Origin: an uncultured Ruminobacter sp.
GTDB taxonomy: Bacteria; Pseudomonadota; Gammaproteobacteria; Enterobacterales; Succinivibrionaceae
Assembly: GCA_902776415.1 (NCBI GenBank)
Contig: CACYPY010000006.1
Location: 1-64,000 of the forward strand
Length of the DNA stretch: 64,000 bases
Reading direction: 5' to 3'
Below, piece after piece: positions 39,257 through 49,263 of the stretch. A model generated the notes under the pieces. It saw only the letters and a list, made by a program, of their open reading frames with translations. It did no database searches and had not been told where the DNA came from. Within the stretch, counting starts at the first letter, position 1. Every line of letters starts with the position of its first letter. The position numbers and the translations under genes were made by a program.

Positions 39257-39643
39257 CTATACACGACGCTTCTTGGGGGGACGGCAGCCATTGTGGGGAA
39301 TTGGAGTAACATCAGTAATGTTGGTAATCTTGAAACCAATAGCGTTAAGAGCACGAATGGTGGATTCACGACCAGGGCCAGGGCCTTTTACGAGAACCTC
39401 AAGATTTCTTACACCAAATTCCTTGGCAGCCTCACCGGCACGTTCAGCAGCGACCTGAGCGGCATAGGGAGTAGACTTACGGGAACCACGGAAACCAGAA
39501 CCACCTGAAGTAGCCCAGGACAGTGCATTGCCCTGACGATCAGAAATGGTAACAATAGTGTTGTTAAAAGAAGCATGAATGTGGGCTACGCCATCAGCTA
39601 CCTGCTTCTTAGAACGACGACGGGTCTGTTCATTATTTGCCAT
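39257..39643 (-). CDS. rpsK: 30S ribosomal protein S11
   Basis: 128 residues with [35 protein letters not shown] and the C-terminal [13 protein letters not shown], whose Asn is turned into isoaspartate in E. coli S11. An upstream TTG at 39649 would add two residues; ATG 39643 is preferred. It is 9 bp past rpsM. Confidence 0.97.
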   Translation of the reverse strand: MANNEQTRRRSKKQVADGVAHIHASFNNTIVTISDRQGNALSWATSGGSGFRGSRKSTPYAAQVAAERAGEAAKEFGVRNLEVLVKGPGPGRESTIRALNAIGFKITNITDVTPIPHNGCRPPKKRRV

Positions 39644-39658
39644 TATCAATATCCTCGC

Positions 39659-40015
39659 TTACTTCTTAATAGCCTTGCGCGGGCCCTTGCGGGTACGGGC
39701 ATTAGTCTTGGTACGCTGACCGCGAACCGGAAGACCGCGGCGATGACGAATACCACGATAGCAGCCAAGATCGATAAGGCGCTTGATGTTCATGGAAACC
39801 TCACGGCGGAGATCACCTTCAACAGTGTAATGGGAAACCTGCTCACGAATCTTGTCAAGTACAGATTCTTCGAGGTCTTTGAACTTAGCATCCTGATTAA
39901 CACCTGCATCTGCAAGAATCTTCTTGGCGGTGGTAGGACCAACGCCGTAAATAGACTGCAGTGCAATAACTGCATGCTTGTCATCAGGAAGGTTAATACC
40001 AGCTATACGGGCCAC
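39659..40015 (-). CDS. rpsM: 30S ribosomal protein S13
   Basis: 118 residues starting at GTG 40015 with AGGAG 6 nt upstream. It has [20 protein letters not shown], the helix-hairpin-helix [16 protein letters not shown] and the basic end [18 protein letters not shown] that contacts P-site tRNA. It opens the alpha operon rpsM-rpsK-rpsD-rpoA-rplQ. Confidence 0.97.
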   Translation of the reverse strand: MARIAGINLPDDKHAVIALQSIYGVGPTTAKKILADAGVNQDAKFKDLEESVLDKIREQVSHYTVEGDLRREVSMNIKRLIDLGCYRGIRHRRGLPVRGQRTKTNARTRKGPRKAIKK

Positions 40016-40037
40016 TATAAACTCCTAAAATCAAGTT

Positions 40038-40079
40038 AAAAAAACAATCCTCGTAAAGCCCGTCAGGATACACGAGGAT
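40038..40079 (-). terminator. terminator or attenuator hairpin in the rpsM leader
   Basis: ATCCTCGT (40047-40054) pairs perfectly with ACGAGGAT (40072-40079); on the minus strand TGTTTTTTT follows. It lies only about 25 bp before the rpsM start, after the likely alpha-operon promoter, so it could be an attenuator in the leader. S4 control is known for this operon in E. coli, though by a different translational pseudoknot. Confidence 0.7.
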
Positions 40080-40092
40080 CACTAGTGCACAT

Positions 40093-40132
40093 AAAAAAAC
40101 TGCAAGGAGCATAATATACACACCTTGCAGTT
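40093..40132 (-). terminator. intrinsic terminator of the spc operon
   Basis: AACTGCAAGG (40098-40107) pairs perfectly with CCTTGCAGTT (40123-40132); on the minus strand TTTTTTT follows. It lies 34 bp past the rpmJ stop. A promoter-like sequence overlaps its 5' arm and loop. Confidence 0.88.
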
Positions 40133-40141
40133 CAATTGCAA
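40113..40141 (-). promoter_or_regulatory. candidate alpha-operon promoter nested in the spc terminator
   Basis: On the minus strand TTGCAA (40136-40141), 17 bp, TATATT (40113-40118). The -10 lies in the terminator loop and the start would fall near 40106, in the 3' arm. Transcripts starting there lack the first arm and would not form this terminator. Confidence 0.6.
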
Positions 40142-40165
40142 CAAAAATGTGACAGAAATTAAAAA

Positions 40166-40279
40166 TTAACCCTGACGCTGCTTGTGCTTGGGATTAGTAC
40201 AAATCACGTGAACCACTCCACCGCGACGTACAATCTTGCAATGACGACAGAATTTTTTTACTGAAGCACCAACTTTCAT
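40166..40279 (-). CDS. rpmJ: 50S ribosomal protein L36
   Basis: 37 residues starting [20 protein letters not shown] and ending PKHKQRQG. The zinc-ribbon ligands Cys11, Cys14, Cys27 and His32 are all present, so this is the zinc-binding form. It follows secY by 27 bp and closes the spc operon. Confidence 0.96.
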   Translation of the reverse strand: MKVGASVKKFCRHCKIVRRGGVVHVICTNPKHKQRQG

Positions 40280-40306
40280 GATTAGACTCCTTTGTCCAAA
40301 GAAGGT

Positions 40307-41632
40307 CTATCGACCAAAATTTATCAAATTTGCCTTCTTCAAAGCATCCCCGTACTGGTAAGTAGCCATATGACTTTGAAGCTGCGCAATAAAATCCATA
40401 ATAACCACAACGATAATCAGCAACGATGTTCCGCCGAAATAGAACTGAACATTGAACCAGGTCATCAGCAACTGGGGCACAAGGCATACAAAAACCATGT
40501 AGACAGAACCAGCTAAAGTCAATCTGGTCATTACCTTATCAATGTGCTTGGCTGTCTGCTCACCAGGACGAATACCGGAGATAAACGCACCGCTCTTCTT
40601 CAGGTTATCTGCAATTTCACGGGGGTTGAACACCATCGCCGTATAAAAGAAGCAGAAAAACACAATTGCCACAGCATAAAGAATTTCATACAAAGGCTGA
40701 CCAGGCTGCAACAGCATTGATACTTCCTGAAGGAAATTCGCAACAGGCCCCTGACCATTGCCCAGCCAGGCAACAATAGTTCCCGGGAAAAGAATTATAC
40801 TGGAAGCGAAAATTGCCGGAATAACACCGGACATATTCAGCTTTAACGGCAAATGGGTTGAAGGTGGATTATAAAAACGATTACCGTTCTGACGCTTTGC
40901 ATAATTTATAGGTATGCGACGCTGTCCGCGCTCTACAAAAACTACAAAATATGTAACAGAAACAACAACCAGCGCAATTATAAGGATGCCGATTATAGAC
41001 AGTTCCTCTTGGCGAACCTGTTCAAAAGTTGCCGCCAGCGCATGAGGGAGTCCTGCAACGATACCGGCAAAAATGAGAAGGGAAATGCCGTTTCCGACAC
41101 CTCTCTCTGTAATCTGCTCGCCGAGCCACATCAAAAACATGGTTCCAGCAGTCAGACTAACAGTGGCAACTACCATGAATTGCCACCCCATGTTCACCTC
41201 ATCAACAAGACCCGGAATCATGTTGGGCAGACCGTAAGCTATGCCAACAGACTGCAGCAGACCAAGAAACAGGGTTCCCCAACGAGTATATTTGGTTAAA
41301 GTACGTCTGCCAGACTCACCCTCCTTCTTCAATTCAGCCAATGTAGGATTTATAACTGCCATCAGCTGAATGATAATTGCGGATGAAATATAAGGCATTA
41401 TACCTAGGGCTAAAATGGAGGCACGAGACAGAGCACCGCCCGAAAACATGTTAAACATCCCAAGAACGTTACCGCTCTGTTCTGAAAACATCTTTTCAAG
41501 CACATCTGTATTAATTCCAGGAACAGGTACAAAAGACCCTAAACGAAATATAACGAGACCTATAAAAACAAACAATAGGCGGCTCACCAATTCGTTACTG
41601 GTCTTACCTGTCTGGCCCGGTCTTGCTACCAT
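40307..41632 (-). CDS. secY: protein translocase subunit SecY
   Basis: A 441-residue, ten-helix channel protein of the SecYEG translocon, which exports the signal-peptide proteins of this window (RseB, amylases). Family stretches: [24 protein letters not shown] and [20 protein letters not shown] near the C-terminus. It lies between rplO and rpmJ, its usual position. Confidence 0.97.
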   Translation of the reverse strand: MVARPGQTGKTSNELVSRLLFVFIGLVIFRLGSFVPVPGINTDVLEKMFSEQSGNVLGMFNMFSGGALSRASILALGIMPYISSAIIIQLMAVINPTLAELKKEGESGRRTLTKYTRWGTLFLGLLQSVGIAYGLPNMIPGLVDEVNMGWQFMVVATVSLTAGTMFLMWLGEQITERGVGNGISLLIFAGIVAGLPHALAATFEQVRQEELSIIGILIIALVVVSVTYFVVFVERGQRRIPINYAKRQNGNRFYNPPSTHLPLKLNMSGVIPAIFASSIILFPGTIVAWLGNGQGPVANFLQEVSMLLQPGQPLYEILYAVAIVFFCFFYTAMVFNPREIADNLKKSGAFISGIRPGEQTAKHIDKVMTRLTLAGSVYMVFVCLVPQLLMTWFNVQFYFGGTSLLIIVVVIMDFIAQLQSHMATYQYGDALKKANLINFGR

Positions 41633-41642
41633 TGACTAACCC

Positions 41643-42083
41643 TTATTCTTCAACCTTGCCGCCGGCTGCTTCAATGGCAGCCTTTGCACCCTTGGTTACA
41701 CGAATTCCCTTAACGGTGAAAGCACGATTGATCTTAGGCTCTTTGGAGAGGATGATTTTCGCATTTTCAAACTTGCCGCTAATGATATTAGCCTGCTTCA
41801 GGGTGAGCATATCAACAACATCACCTTCAAGCTTGCAAAGCTCATTAAGAGGAACTTCAGTAGTAACTGCGGCAATACGGGAGAAGAAACCAAACTTAGG
41901 AAGACGAATCTTGATCGGCATCTGACCGCCTTCAAATCCCGGACGGGTACCGCCACTCTTACGAGCACCGGCGCCTTTTATACCGCGACCGCAGGTCTTG
42001 CCTATGCCAGAACCAATACCACGACCTACACGCACTGCCTTCCTCTTGGAACCGGCAGCTGGAGAAAGATCATTAAGACGCAT
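41643..42083 (-). CDS. rplO: 50S ribosomal protein L15
   Basis: 146 residues with [20 protein letters not shown] at the start, a Gly/Arg-rich N-terminal extension ([20 protein letters not shown]), and [15 protein letters not shown]. It follows rpmD directly (stop and start adjacent) and precedes secY by 10 bp. Confidence 0.97.
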   Translation of the reverse strand: MRLNDLSPAAGSKRKAVRVGRGIGSGIGKTCGRGIKGAGARKSGGTRPGFEGGQMPIKIRLPKFGFFSRIAAVTTEVPLNELCKLEGDVVDMLTLKQANIISGKFENAKIILSKEPKINRAFTVKGIRVTKGAKAAIEAAGGKVEE

Positions 42084-42266
42084 TTATTCCTCCACCTTGA
42101 TCAGGTAATAAACCTTGTTAAGCATACCGCGGATAACCGGAGTATCAGGTACTTCAACAGTATGACGGATATGACGCAAGCCAAGAGTTTTCAGAACCGC
42201 CAGGTGCTTAGGCTTTCTGCCAATAGAACTGCGGATCTGAGTAACTTTAAGAGTTTTGTCAGCCAT
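42084..42266 (-). CDS. rpmD: 50S ribosomal protein L30
   Basis: 60 residues starting [20 protein letters not shown], then [19 protein letters not shown]. The upstream in-frame start at 42290 lies in rpsE; ATG 42266, 1 bp after the rpsE stop, gives the normal length. Confidence 0.96.
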   Translation of the reverse strand: MADKTLKVTQIRSSIGRKPKHLAVLKTLGLRHIRHTVEVPDTPVIRGMLNKVYYLIKVEE

Positions 42267-42267
42267 T

Positions 42268-42783
42268 TTATACTCCAAGAATCTGTTCAACAGTAAGACC
42301 GCGCTTGGCAGCTACTTCATCAGGAGATCTTACAGAAGAAAGAGCACGAATGGTGGCACGAACAACATTGCCCTGATTAGTAGAACCATAGGCCTTAGCA
42401 AGCACGTTACGAACACCGGCAACTTCGAGAACGGCACGCATTGCACCGCCGGCAATAATACCGGTACCTTCAGAAGCAGGCTTCATAAATACGGTTGAGC
42501 CCGCATGGGAACCCTTAACATCATGATACAGAGTGCCATCATTAAGCTCAATGCGGCTGCGCGAATTTGCATCACGACGAGCCTGATCCATAGCCTTGGC
42601 AATGGCTGCAGGAACCTCACTGGCCTTGCCATAACCGTAACCAACCTTGCCCTTGCCATCACCAACAACAGTTAAAGCGGTGAAAGAGAAAATACGACCG
42701 CCCTTTACAACTTTAGCTACACGATTTACAGCAACGAGCTTTTCCTGCATATCGTTGTTAGCCTGGTTTTCATTTTTAGCCAT
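42268..42783 (-). CDS. rpsE: 30S ribosomal protein S5
   Basis: 171 residues. The S5 double-stranded-RNA-binding fold begins [20 protein letters not shown] and the C-terminal domain has [18 protein letters not shown]5 contributes to decoding accuracy. ATG 42783 is preferred over the TTG at 42789. Confidence 0.96.
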   Translation of the reverse strand: MAKNENQANNDMQEKLVAVNRVAKVVKGGRIFSFTALTVVGDGKGKVGYGYGKASEVPAAIAKAMDQARRDANSRSRIELNDGTLYHDVKGSHAGSTVFMKPASEGTGIIAGGAMRAVLEVAGVRNVLAKAYGSTNQGNVVRATIRALSSVRSPDEVAAKRGLTVEQILGV

Positions 42784-42795
42784 TCTCAACCCACC

Positions 42796-43146
42796 TTAGA
42801 ACTTAAGACCAGCTTCACGGGCAGCCTGGGCCAGAGCCTCGACACGACCATGATACTGGAAACCGGAACGATCAAAAGCTACGCTGGTAACTTCCTTGGC
42901 AACAGCACGCTCAGCAATAGTCTTGCCAATGAGCTTAGCAGCTTCCTTGTTACCGGTATACTTAACCTGACTGGCAAGAGACTTCTCAAGAGTTGAAGCA
43001 CTTGCAAGGACATTACCTTCGTCGTTAATTACCTGAGCGTAAATATGACGCGGAGTACGAAAAACAACTAAGCGGGTAGCACCCAATTCATGCATCTTGG
43101 CACGTGCCTTGGTGGCGCGACGAAGACGAGATACTTTTTTATTCAT
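42796..43146 (-). CDS. rplR: 50S ribosomal protein L18
   Basis: 116 residues, close to the 117 of E. coli. It starts [20 protein letters not shown], has [18 protein letters not shown], and ends with [21 protein letters not shown]18 binds 5S rRNA with L5. It lies 9 bp after rplF. Confidence 0.96.
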   Translation of the reverse strand: MNKKVSRLRRATKARAKMHELGATRLVVFRTPRHIYAQVINDEGNVLASASTLEKSLASQVKYTGNKEAAKLIGKTIAERAVAKEVTSVAFDRSGFQYHGRVEALAQAAREAGLKF

Positions 43147-43155
43147 TGCGTATTC

Positions 43156-43689
43156 CTACTTCTTCTTAGCTTCTTTAATATGAACAACTTCGTCAGCATA
43201 GCGAACACCCTTGCCCTTATAAGGCTCAGGAGCTCTCACAGCGCGAATTTCAGAAGCAACCTGCCCAACCAGATCACGATCAGCGCCACTGATGTTAATT
43301 TCAGTCTGGGAAGGAGTTTCAACCTTGATTCCCTCAGGCACTGCATAATCGACAGGATTTGAATAACCTAAATTAAGAGTTACAGTGTTGCCCTTGGCCT
43401 GAGCACGATAACCTACTCCCTTAAGAATAAGCTTAACAACATACCCCTGGCTTACACCGACAACCATGTTATGAGCAAGAGCACGGGCAGTACCGGACTG
43501 CGCATTGGCATTCTTGGACTCATCAACAGGAGCAAACTTAAGTTCATTATCTTCAAAAGTAACCTTAACAGCAGGATTGACATTAAGAGAAAGAGTGCTG
43601 TTCTTGCCCTTAACCGTCAGAACCTGACCTTCAAGCTTTACTTCAACACCTGCAGGAATAACTACAGGAGCTTTTGCGATTCTTGACAT
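43156..43689 (-). CDS. rplF: 50S ribosomal protein L6
   Basis: 177 residues, the E. coli length. Two L6 repeats; the C-terminal signature is [14 protein letters not shown]. The start [17 protein letters not shown] is typical. It lies 10 bp after rpsH. Confidence 0.96.
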   Translation of the reverse strand: MSRIAKAPVVIPAGVEVKLEGQVLTVKGKNSTLSLNVNPAVKVTFEDNELKFAPVDESKNANAQSGTARALAHNMVVGVSQGYVVKLILKGVGYRAQAKGNTVTLNLGYSNPVDYAVPEGIKVETPSQTEINISGADRDLVGQVASEIRAVRAPEPYKGKGVRYADEVVHIKEAKKK

Positions 43690-43699
43690 TATTTACTCC

Positions 43700-44092
43700 T
43701 TAAGCTACGTAGCAAACGACTTCACCGCCTACGCCGTTCTTGCGTGCTACGCGATCGGTCATAAGGCCCTTAGAAGTAGAAATAACAGCGATGCCAAGAC
43801 CGTTCTGAATCTTAGGAAGATTCTGGCAGGACTTGTAAATACGGAGACCAGGACGTGAAACTCTCTGGATCAGTTCTACAACAGGCTTTCCGTTGTAATA
43901 CTTAAGATCGATCTCAAGAGTCTTGATAACATCACCGGTTACCTTAACATCTGAAATGTAGCCTTCTTCCTTGAGGAGGTTGGCGATAGCCAGCTTCATC
44001 TTGGAAGATGGAACTGAAACAGTAACCTTGCCAGCAGCCTGGCCGTTACGAATGCGAGTCAGTAAATCCGCAATAGGATCTTGCATACTCAT
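43700..44092 (-). CDS. rpsH: 30S ribosomal protein S8
   Basis: 130 residues beginning [20 protein letters not shown] and ending with [20 protein letters not shown], the family signature. In E. coli S8 represses the spc operon at rplE. Lies between rpsN and rplF. Confidence 0.96.
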   Translation of the reverse strand: MSMQDPIADLLTRIRNGQAAGKVTVSVPSSKMKLAIANLLKEEGYISDVKVTGDVIKTLEIDLKYYNGKPVVELIQRVSRPGLRIYKSCQNLPKIQNGLGIAVISTSKGLMTDRVARKNGVGGEVVCYVA

Positions 44093-44109
44093 AAGTTAAT
44101 CTCCCTGAA

Positions 44110-44415
44110 TTACCAGCTGGCCTTCTTAAGACCCGGAATTTCGCCCTTCATCATGTGTTCACGAACCATGTTACGGCACATGCCAAACTTGCGGAGGAAA
44201 CCATGAGGACGACCTGTGATACAACAGCGATTGCGCTGACGTACCGGACTGGAATCACGCGGCAAAGCCTGCAGCGCAACTATAGCAGCCCAACGTTCAT
44301 CATCAGAAGAGTTAACATCAGATACAATAGCCTTAAGCTTCTGACGCTTTTCATAGTACTTATTTACGAGAAGTTCGCGCTTTGCTTCGCGATTCTTCAT
44401 AGAAGTTTTTGCCAT
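44110..44415 (-). CDS. rpsN: 30S ribosomal protein S14
   Basis: 101 residues, the long zinc-free form of S14. It begins [20 protein letters not shown] and has [20 protein letters not shown], in which the second CxxC pair of the zinc form is absent. It lies 12 bp after rplE. Confidence 0.96.
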   Translation of the reverse strand: MAKTSMKNREAKRELLVNKYYEKRQKLKAIVSDVNSSDDERWAAIVALQALPRDSSPVRQRNRCCITGRPHGFLRKFGMCRNMVREHMMKGEIPGLKKASW

Positions 44416-44427
44416 AATTCTGCACCC

Positions 44428-44967
44428 TTACTTACGGAACGGGAAGTTGAAGGCAGCGAGAAGTTCGCGTGCTTCGTCATCGGTCTTGGCAGTGGTGGTA
44501 ATGGTTACATCGAGACCACGAACCGTGTCAACCTTGTCGAAATCAATTTCCGGGAAGATGATCTGTTCACGAACGCCCATGGAGTAATTGCCACGACCAT
44601 CGAATGATTCGCTGCTCACACCGCGGAAATCGCGAATACGAGGCATAGCAATTGAAATAAGACGCTCAAGGAATTCCCACATACGTTCACCGCGTAAGGT
44701 AACCTTACAGCCGATAGGATAGCCCTCACGAATCTTAAAGCCCGCAACTGACTTACGAACCTTGGTGATTAAAGGCTTCTGACCAGAAATAGCAGTCATG
44801 TCCTTGACAGCATTCTCGAGAACCTTCTTGTCATCTACAGCTTCACCAACGCCCATATTGAGGGTAATCTTCTCAATTCTAGGGACTTGCATGACAGTCT
44901 TGTAACCAAACTTTTCAGAAAGCTTCTTGATTACTTCTTGTCTGTAAACATCATGCAGTTTCGCCAT
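44428..44967 (-). CDS. rplE: 50S ribosomal protein L5
   Basis: 179 residues, the E. coli length. It begins [38 protein letters not shown] is the family signature. L5 binds 5S rRNA and contacts P-site tRNA. Lies 12 bp after rplX. Confidence 0.97.
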   Translation of the reverse strand: MAKLHDVYRQEVIKKLSEKFGYKTVMQVPRIEKITLNMGVGEAVDDKKVLENAVKDMTAISGQKPLITKVRKSVAGFKIREGYPIGCKVTLRGERMWEFLERLISIAMPRIRDFRGVSSESFDGRGNYSMGVREQIIFPEIDFDKVDTVRGLDVTITTTAKTDDEARELLAAFNFPFRK

Positions 44968-44979
44968 TGTAAACTCCGA

Positions 44980-45297
44980 TTATTTAACAAGTTCATTATT
45001 AGACTTGAAGAAACGTACTTTCTTTCCGTCTTCAAATCTGAAACCAACACGATCTGCCTTCTTGGTGGAAGGATTCAGAATCGCAACGTTAGAAACATCA
45101 ATGGGAGCTTCCTTCTCGAGGATGCCGCCGGCAATTCCAAACTGTGGTCTGGGTTTCTGATGCTTCTTAACAACATTAACGCCTTCGACGATAACCTTAT
45201 GTTCCTTGGTAAGAACTGCCTTAACCTTGCCGGTCTTGGACTTGTCCTTGCCTGCGATAACAATAACTTCGTCATTCTTGCGAATTTTTGCTGACAT
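44980..45297 (-). CDS. rplX: 50S ribosomal protein L24
   Basis: 105 residues. The KOW motif is in [20 protein letters not shown]; later [20 protein letters not shown] fits L24. It is an early assembly initiator of the 50S subunit. Lies 12 bp after rplN. Confidence 0.96.
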   Translation of the reverse strand: MSAKIRKNDEVIVIAGKDKSKTGKVKAVLTKEHKVIVEGVNVVKKHQKPRPQFGIAGGILEKEAPIDVSNVAILNPSTKKADRVGFRFEDGKKVRFFKSNNELVK

Positions 45298-45309
45298 TGT
45301 TTCAACTCC

Positions 45310-45678
45310 TTAAAGTACTTCAGGTGCTAAGGAAACTATCTTCATGAAACGTTCGGTACGAAGTTCACGAGTGACAGGTCCAAAAATACGAGTACCGATA
45401 GGTTCATAGGAACCGTTAAGAAGTACAGCTGCATTGCTGTCGAAACGAATGACAGAACCATCCGGACGACGAACGCCCTTCTTGGTACGAACAACAACGG
45501 CATTAACTACGTCACCCTTCTTAACCTTTCCGCGGGGAATTGCTTCCTTCACGGAAACCTTGATGACGTCGCCAACACTGGCGTAACGACGATGTGAACC
45601 ACCAAGAACCTTAATACACATTACACTACGAGCGCCAGAATTATCGGCGACATCTAGCGTACTCTGCATCTGGATCAT
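45310..45678 (-). CDS. rplN: 50S ribosomal protein L14
   Basis: 122 residues with [20 protein letters not shown] and the ending [12 protein letters not shown]. It opens the spc operon. The start has GGAG about 8 nt upstream. The 178 bp before it carry a terminator, a promoter and a second hairpin. Confidence 0.97.
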   Translation of the reverse strand: MIQMQSTLDVADNSGARSVMCIKVLGGSHRRYASVGDVIKVSVKEAIPRGKVKKGDVVNAVVVRTKKGVRRPDGSVIRFDSNAAVLLNGSYEPIGTRIFGPVTRELRTERFMKIVSLAPEVL

Positions 45679-45698
45679 GATAATGCTCCGTTATAACT

Positions 45699-45741
45699 AA
45701 AAAAAACGATCAGCCTTTTGCGTATAAACAAAAGGTGCTGA
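45699..45741 (-). terminator. second terminator-like hairpin before rplN
   Basis: TCAG (45710-45713) plus CCTTTTG (45714-45720) pair with CAAAAGG (45729-45735) and CTGA (45738-45741), with a 2-nt bulge. On the minus strand eight T follow after ATCG. It ends about 20 nt before the rplN start. It could be a second stop for S10 read-through or a leader attenuator. Confidence 0.6.
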
Positions 45742-45750
45742 ATCATAACA
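45742..45750 (-). promoter_or_regulatory. candidate extended -10 promoter of the spc operon
   Basis: On the minus strand TGTTATGAT (45742-45750) is a good extended -10 (TGn plus TATGAT). No strong -35 is seen. The start would fall near 45735, inside the 5' arm of the hairpin at 45710-45741, so the new transcript would miss part of that stem. Confidence 0.55.
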
Positions 45751-45803
45751 CAACTTTGTGATAAAAATCATCATTTTTTTATCATTGAACACGATTTTTT
45801 CAA

Positions 45804-45831
45804 AATTAAAAAAGGGAGGTCTCCCTCCCTT
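45804..45831 (-). terminator. intrinsic terminator of the S10 operon
   Basis: AAGGGAGG (45812-45819) pairs perfectly with CCTCCCTT (45824-45831) around a 4-nt loop; on the minus strand the T-rich tail TTTTTTAATTTT follows. It lies 26 bp past the rpsQ stop. Confidence 0.85.
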
Positions 45832-45856
45832 ATGCTGAACAATGTTCAAAAAATGA

Positions 45857-46105
45857 TTAGTCTGCCTTAACTACACGAACCAAAGTCCAGGCAATAGTCT
45901 TTGAAACAGGACGGGTTTCCTTGATTTCAACTACATCACCCTCTTTGGCTGTGTTGTTAACATCCTGTACGTGGAACTTGGTAGTACGCTTGATAATCTT
46001 TCCGAGAAGCGGATGCTTTACCTTACGCTCTACTGCAACGACAATAGCCTTCTGCATCTTGTCGCTAACCACAATACCCTGCAGAGTACGTGCTGAATCT
46101 GCCAT
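45857..46105 (-). CDS. rpsQ: 30S ribosomal protein S17
   Basis: 82 residues. It starts [20 protein letters not shown] and has [20 protein letters not shown] and the [18 protein letters not shown] signature. Last gene of the S10 operon; it shares one base with the rpmC stop. Confidence 0.96.
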   Translation of the reverse strand: MADSARTLQGIVVSDKMQKAIVVAVERKVKHPLLGKIIKRTTKFHVQDVNNTAKEGDVVEIKETRPVSKTIAWTLVRVVKAD

Positions 46106-46305
46106 TACTCACCTACCTTGGCAGCCTGAGCTGCTAAAATCTGCTTAACACGAGCAATATCATGACGATTCTTCTTAAGAAGAGAAACATCCTTGATAGT
46201 ACCGGCCTTAAGTTGATACTTAAGCTTAAACTGCTGTTCTAAAAGTTCGGAGAGCTGCTTCTTCAGTTCTTCAGCACTCTTGTTTTTAAGTTCACTGGCT
46301 AACAT
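46105..46305 (-). CDS. rpmC: 50S ribosomal protein L29
   Basis: 66 residues of mostly helix: [20 protein letters not shown], then [14 protein letters not shown]29 sits at the peptide exit tunnel near L23. One-base overlaps with both rplP and rpsQ imply coupled translation. Confidence 0.96.
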   Translation of the reverse strand: MLASELKNKSAEELKKQLSELLEQQFKLKYQLKAGTIKDVSLLKKNRHDIARVKQILAAQAAKVGE

Positions 46306-46718
46306 TATAATACCGCCTTAACTACGAAAGTGGTCTGAACTGAGAGTTTGGCAGCGGCAAGAGTGAAAGCTCTGCGAGCCTTTTCCTCAGAAACACCGCC
46401 AAGCTCGAAGAGAACCTTTCCGGGCTGCACGGGGCAAACCCAGTACTCAACAGTACCCTTACCCTTACCCATACGAACACCAAGTGCCTTCTGGGTTATC
46501 GGCTTGTCAGGGAATACACGAATATAAACCTGACCTTCACGATTGATAGCACGTGTGAAAGCACGACGGGCGGCTTCAATTTCACGGGCATTAATCTGAC
46601 CGCGGGTTACAGCTTTAAGACCGAACTGGCCGAAACTAACATCGCCACCTGCATAAGCAAGACCGCGATTACGACCCTTCTGCGTCTTACGATACTTAGT
46701 ACGCTTTGGTTGTAACAT
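46305..46718 (-). CDS. rplP: 50S ribosomal protein L16
   Basis: 137 residues. It begins [20 protein letters not shown] and has [20 protein letters not shown], the region whose arginine is hydroxylated by RoxA in E. coli, then [17 protein letters not shown]16 helps position A-site tRNA. Confidence 0.97.
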   Translation of the reverse strand: MLQPKRTKYRKTQKGRNRGLAYAGGDVSFGQFGLKAVTRGQINAREIEAARRAFTRAINREGQVYIRVFPDKPITQKALGVRMGKGKGTVEYWVCPVQPGKVLFELGGVSEEKARRAFTLAAAKLSVQTTFVVKAVL

Positions 46719-46729
46719 TGTAGATCTCC

Positions 46730-47473
46730 TTACTTATCAGCTTTGGCAACATCACGAGCAGGAGCTTTATTGCCACGATGATTGTTCTTCTTAGGAGCCT
46801 TGGTATTCTGCTGATTGTCAGCTTCATTCTCAAGAGGAAGTTCACCAAGAACCTCACCTTTGAAAATCCATACCTTAACACCAATAATGCCGTAAGTGGT
46901 CTTGGCCTCAGCAACTGCGTAATCAATGTCAGCACGCAGAGTGTGAAGAGGAACCCGACCCTCGCGCAGCCACTCGGAACGTGCTATTTCAGCACCGCCA
47001 AGACGACCTGAGGCTTCGATTTTAACACCGAGAGCACCGGCCTTGGTGGCGTTCTGAATTGCCTTCTTCATGGCACGACGGAACATAACACGATGCTCGA
47101 GCTGCTCGGCAATGCTGGCAGCTACCAGCTGAGCATCAAGCTCCGGCTTGCGTACTTCCTGCACTACAATCTGAGCGCTCTTGACATTGGCAATCTTGGA
47201 GATGCCGGTGCTGAGCTTTTCGATGCCGGCACCCTTAACACCGTATACAACGCTCGGACGTGAAGTGAATACTGTTACGCGAATAGACTTAGCAGGACGA
47301 TCAATTACTACCTTGGATACCGAAGCGTCCTTGAGCTCCTTTTTGATGAACTCGCGAACTTGGTAATCACACTTAAGATTGTCAGCGTAGTCTGCTGTAT
47401 TTGCATACCATACAGAATTAAACTGCTTGGTAATTCCCAGGCGAATGCCGTTCGGATTAACTTTTTGACCCAT
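46730..47473 (-). CDS. rpsC: 30S ribosomal protein S3
   Basis: 247 residues. It begins [20 protein letters not shown]; the KH domain (about 40-105) and the C-terminal domain with [20 protein letters not shown] and [20 protein letters not shown] follow. The tail of about 30 residues is basic and rich in Asn/Lys. S3 forms part of the mRNA entry helicase. Confidence 0.97.
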   Translation of the reverse strand: MGQKVNPNGIRLGITKQFNSVWYANTADYADNLKCDYQVREFIKKELKDASVSKVVIDRPAKSIRVTVFTSRPSVVYGVKGAGIEKLSTGISKIANVKSAQIVVQEVRKPELDAQLVAASIAEQLEHRVMFRRAMKKAIQNATKAGALGVKIEASGRLGGAEIARSEWLREGRVPLHTLRADIDYAVAEAKTTYGIIGVKVWIFKGEVLGELPLENEADNQQNTKAPKKNNHRGNKAPARDVAKADK

Positions 47474-47482
47474 AGTGCACTC

Positions 47483-47818
47483 CTATCGATGGTCTGAAAC
47501 CACTACGGTGATGTGGGATGTACGCTTGGTAATGCGATCTCCGCGACCCTTGGCTCTGGGGCTCATACGCTTGAGAGAAGGTCCTTCATCAACCATAATC
47601 TGAGAAACAAACAGATCATCAGCATCAGCGCTAAGATTATTAGTAGCGTTGGCAACAGCTGACTTTACTACTTTCAAAACAATTGCAGCAGCCTTGCGAG
47701 GGCTAAACTGCAGAATGTTAACGGCCTGTCCAACAGGCAAACCGCGAACCTGATCAGCCACAAGACGAGTCTTCTGAGCTGAAGAACGGGCATAACGGTG
47801 AATTGCTTTAGCTTCCAT
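47483..47818 (-). CDS. rplV: 50S ribosomal protein L22
   Basis: 111 residues. It has [20 protein letters not shown] and, near the end, [20 protein letters not shown], the loop that reaches into the exit tunnel and where macrolide-resistance changes are known. Between rpsS and rpsC. Confidence 0.97.
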   Translation of the reverse strand: MEAKAIHRYARSSAQKTRLVADQVRGLPVGQAVNILQFSPRKAAAIVLKVVKSAVANATNNLSADADDLFVSQIMVDEGPSLKRMSPRAKGRGDRITKRTSHITVVVSDHR

Positions 47819-47827
47819 TACAAATCC

Positions 47828-48100
47828 TTATTTTGCAGCCTTATCAGCAGTGTGGCCGCGGAAAGTACGGGTAGGAGCGAACTCGCCCAGCTTGTGACCA
47901 ACCATTTCGTCAGTTACATAAACAGGTACGTGCTGACGACCATTATGGACAGCGATGGTCAAACCGATCATAGTAGGAACGATCATTGAACGACGGGACC
48001 AGGTCTTGATAGGCTTCTTGTCTCCGCTTTCCACCGCTTTCTCTACCTTCTGCAGCAAGGATTGGTCAAGATAAGGACCTTTCTTGAGCGAACGTGGCAT
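47828..48100 (-). CDS. rpsS: 30S ribosomal protein S19
   Basis: 90 residues: [20 protein letters not shown], then [20 protein letters not shown] and the signature [19 protein letters not shown]19 contacts S13 in the 30S head. It is 20 bp after rplB. Confidence 0.97.
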   Translation of the reverse strand: MPRSLKKGPYLDQSLLQKVEKAVESGDKKPIKTWSRRSMIVPTMIGLTIAVHNGRQHVPVYVTDEMVGHKLGEFAPTRTFRGHTADKAAK

Positions 48101-48120
48101 GGTAATACCTCTTAAAAAAA

Positions 48121-48942
48121 TTACTTATCACGACGATGAACAATGTACTTGTCGGTACGCTTGTTCTTACGAGTCTTATAACCCTTGCACAGAGTACCCC
48201 AAGGAGATCTTGGCTGAATACCCTTGTTACGGCCTTCACCACCGCCATGCGGGTGATCGATAGGGTTCATTGACATACCTCTGACGGTAGGACGAATACC
48301 AAGCCAGCGCTTGGCACCTGCCTTGCCGAGAGAGCGGAGCATATGCTCGCTGTTACCTACTTCGCCAATGGTAGCTCTGCCGTCTGCAAGAACGCGACGC
48401 ATTTCACCGGAACGCATACGGATGGTTACGTATTGACCGTCACGGGCAAGAATCTGGCAGAAAGCACCGGCAGAACGGGCAAACTGAGCACCCTTTCCAG
48501 GAACAAGTTCAACAGCATGAACATTGGTACCCAGAGGGATGTTGCGAAGAGGAAGGGTGTTACCAACCTTGATTTCAGCGTGTGCGCCGGACATAACCTT
48601 ATCGCCTACAGCCAACCCCTTGGGAGCAAGAATATAGCTACGTACGCCGTCGGCATAGCAAATAAGAGCGATATTGGCACTGCGGTTAGGATCGTATTCA
48701 ATACGCTCTACCTTGGCAGCCATATCATCCTTGATGCGCTTGAAATCAATGATACGGTAACGCTGCTTGTGTCCACCGCCGATATGACGGGTAGTAATGC
48801 GGCCAGTGTTGTTACGACCGCCGGTCTTGCGCTTTTCTTCAACAAGTCCTGCAAAAGGAGCACCCTTGTAAAGGCCCGGGGTTACAATCTTAACTACATG
48901 ACGACGACCTGCAGAAGTCGGTTTGCAATTTACAATTGCCAT
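48121..48942 (-). CDS. rplB: 50S ribosomal protein L2
   Basis: 273 residues, the E. coli length. It begins [20 protein letters not shown]; the C-terminal signature is [17 protein letters not shown], whose His is needed for full peptidyl-transferase activity in E. coli L2. Ends in the usual basic tail. Confidence 0.98.
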   Translation of the reverse strand: MAIVNCKPTSAGRRHVVKIVTPGLYKGAPFAGLVEEKRKTGGRNNTGRITTRHIGGGHKQRYRIIDFKRIKDDMAAKVERIEYDPNRSANIALICYADGVRSYILAPKGLAVGDKVMSGAHAEIKVGNTLPLRNIPLGTNVHAVELVPGKGAQFARSAGAFCQILARDGQYVTIRMRSGEMRRVLADGRATIGEVGNSEHMLRSLGKAGAKRWLGIRPTVRGMSMNPIDHPHGGGEGRNKGIQPRSPWGTLCKGYKTRKNKRTDKYIVHRRDK

Positions 48943-48951
48943 AATCTACTC

Positions 48952-49263
48952 CTATTCACCCTGTAAGTTAGTGGAGTCGAGAGACTGGCCAGGCATAAGC
49001 GTAACATATGCCTTCTTCCAATCCTGTCTGCGGCCAATATGCCTGCCAGTAGCCTTCTTCTTGCCCTGAACATTCAGAGTGCATACACTCTTTACCTTGA
49101 CCTTGAAAATCTCTTCGACTGCTTGTTTGATTTCAATCTTATTAGCATTAGGGAGAACCGAAAAAGCATAAGTGTTAAATGCATTAACCTTAGTGGTTTT
49201 CTCAGAAATAAGAGATCCCTTGATAATGCTGAAAAGACGAGTTTTATTCATAACTGCACTCAT
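48952..49263 (-). CDS. rplW: 50S ribosomal protein L23
   Basis: 103 residues. [20 protein letters not shown] and [20 protein letters not shown] are the L23 core; L23 docks trigger factor and SRP at the tunnel exit. The annotated start overlaps the rplD stop by 4 bp; Met5 (49251) is a possible alternative start. Confidence 0.96.
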   Translation of the reverse strand: MSAVMNKTRLFSIIKGSLISEKTTKVNAFNTYAFSVLPNANKIEIKQAVEEIFKVKVKSVCTLNVQGKKKATGRHIGRRQDWKKAYVTLMPGQSLDSTNLQGE

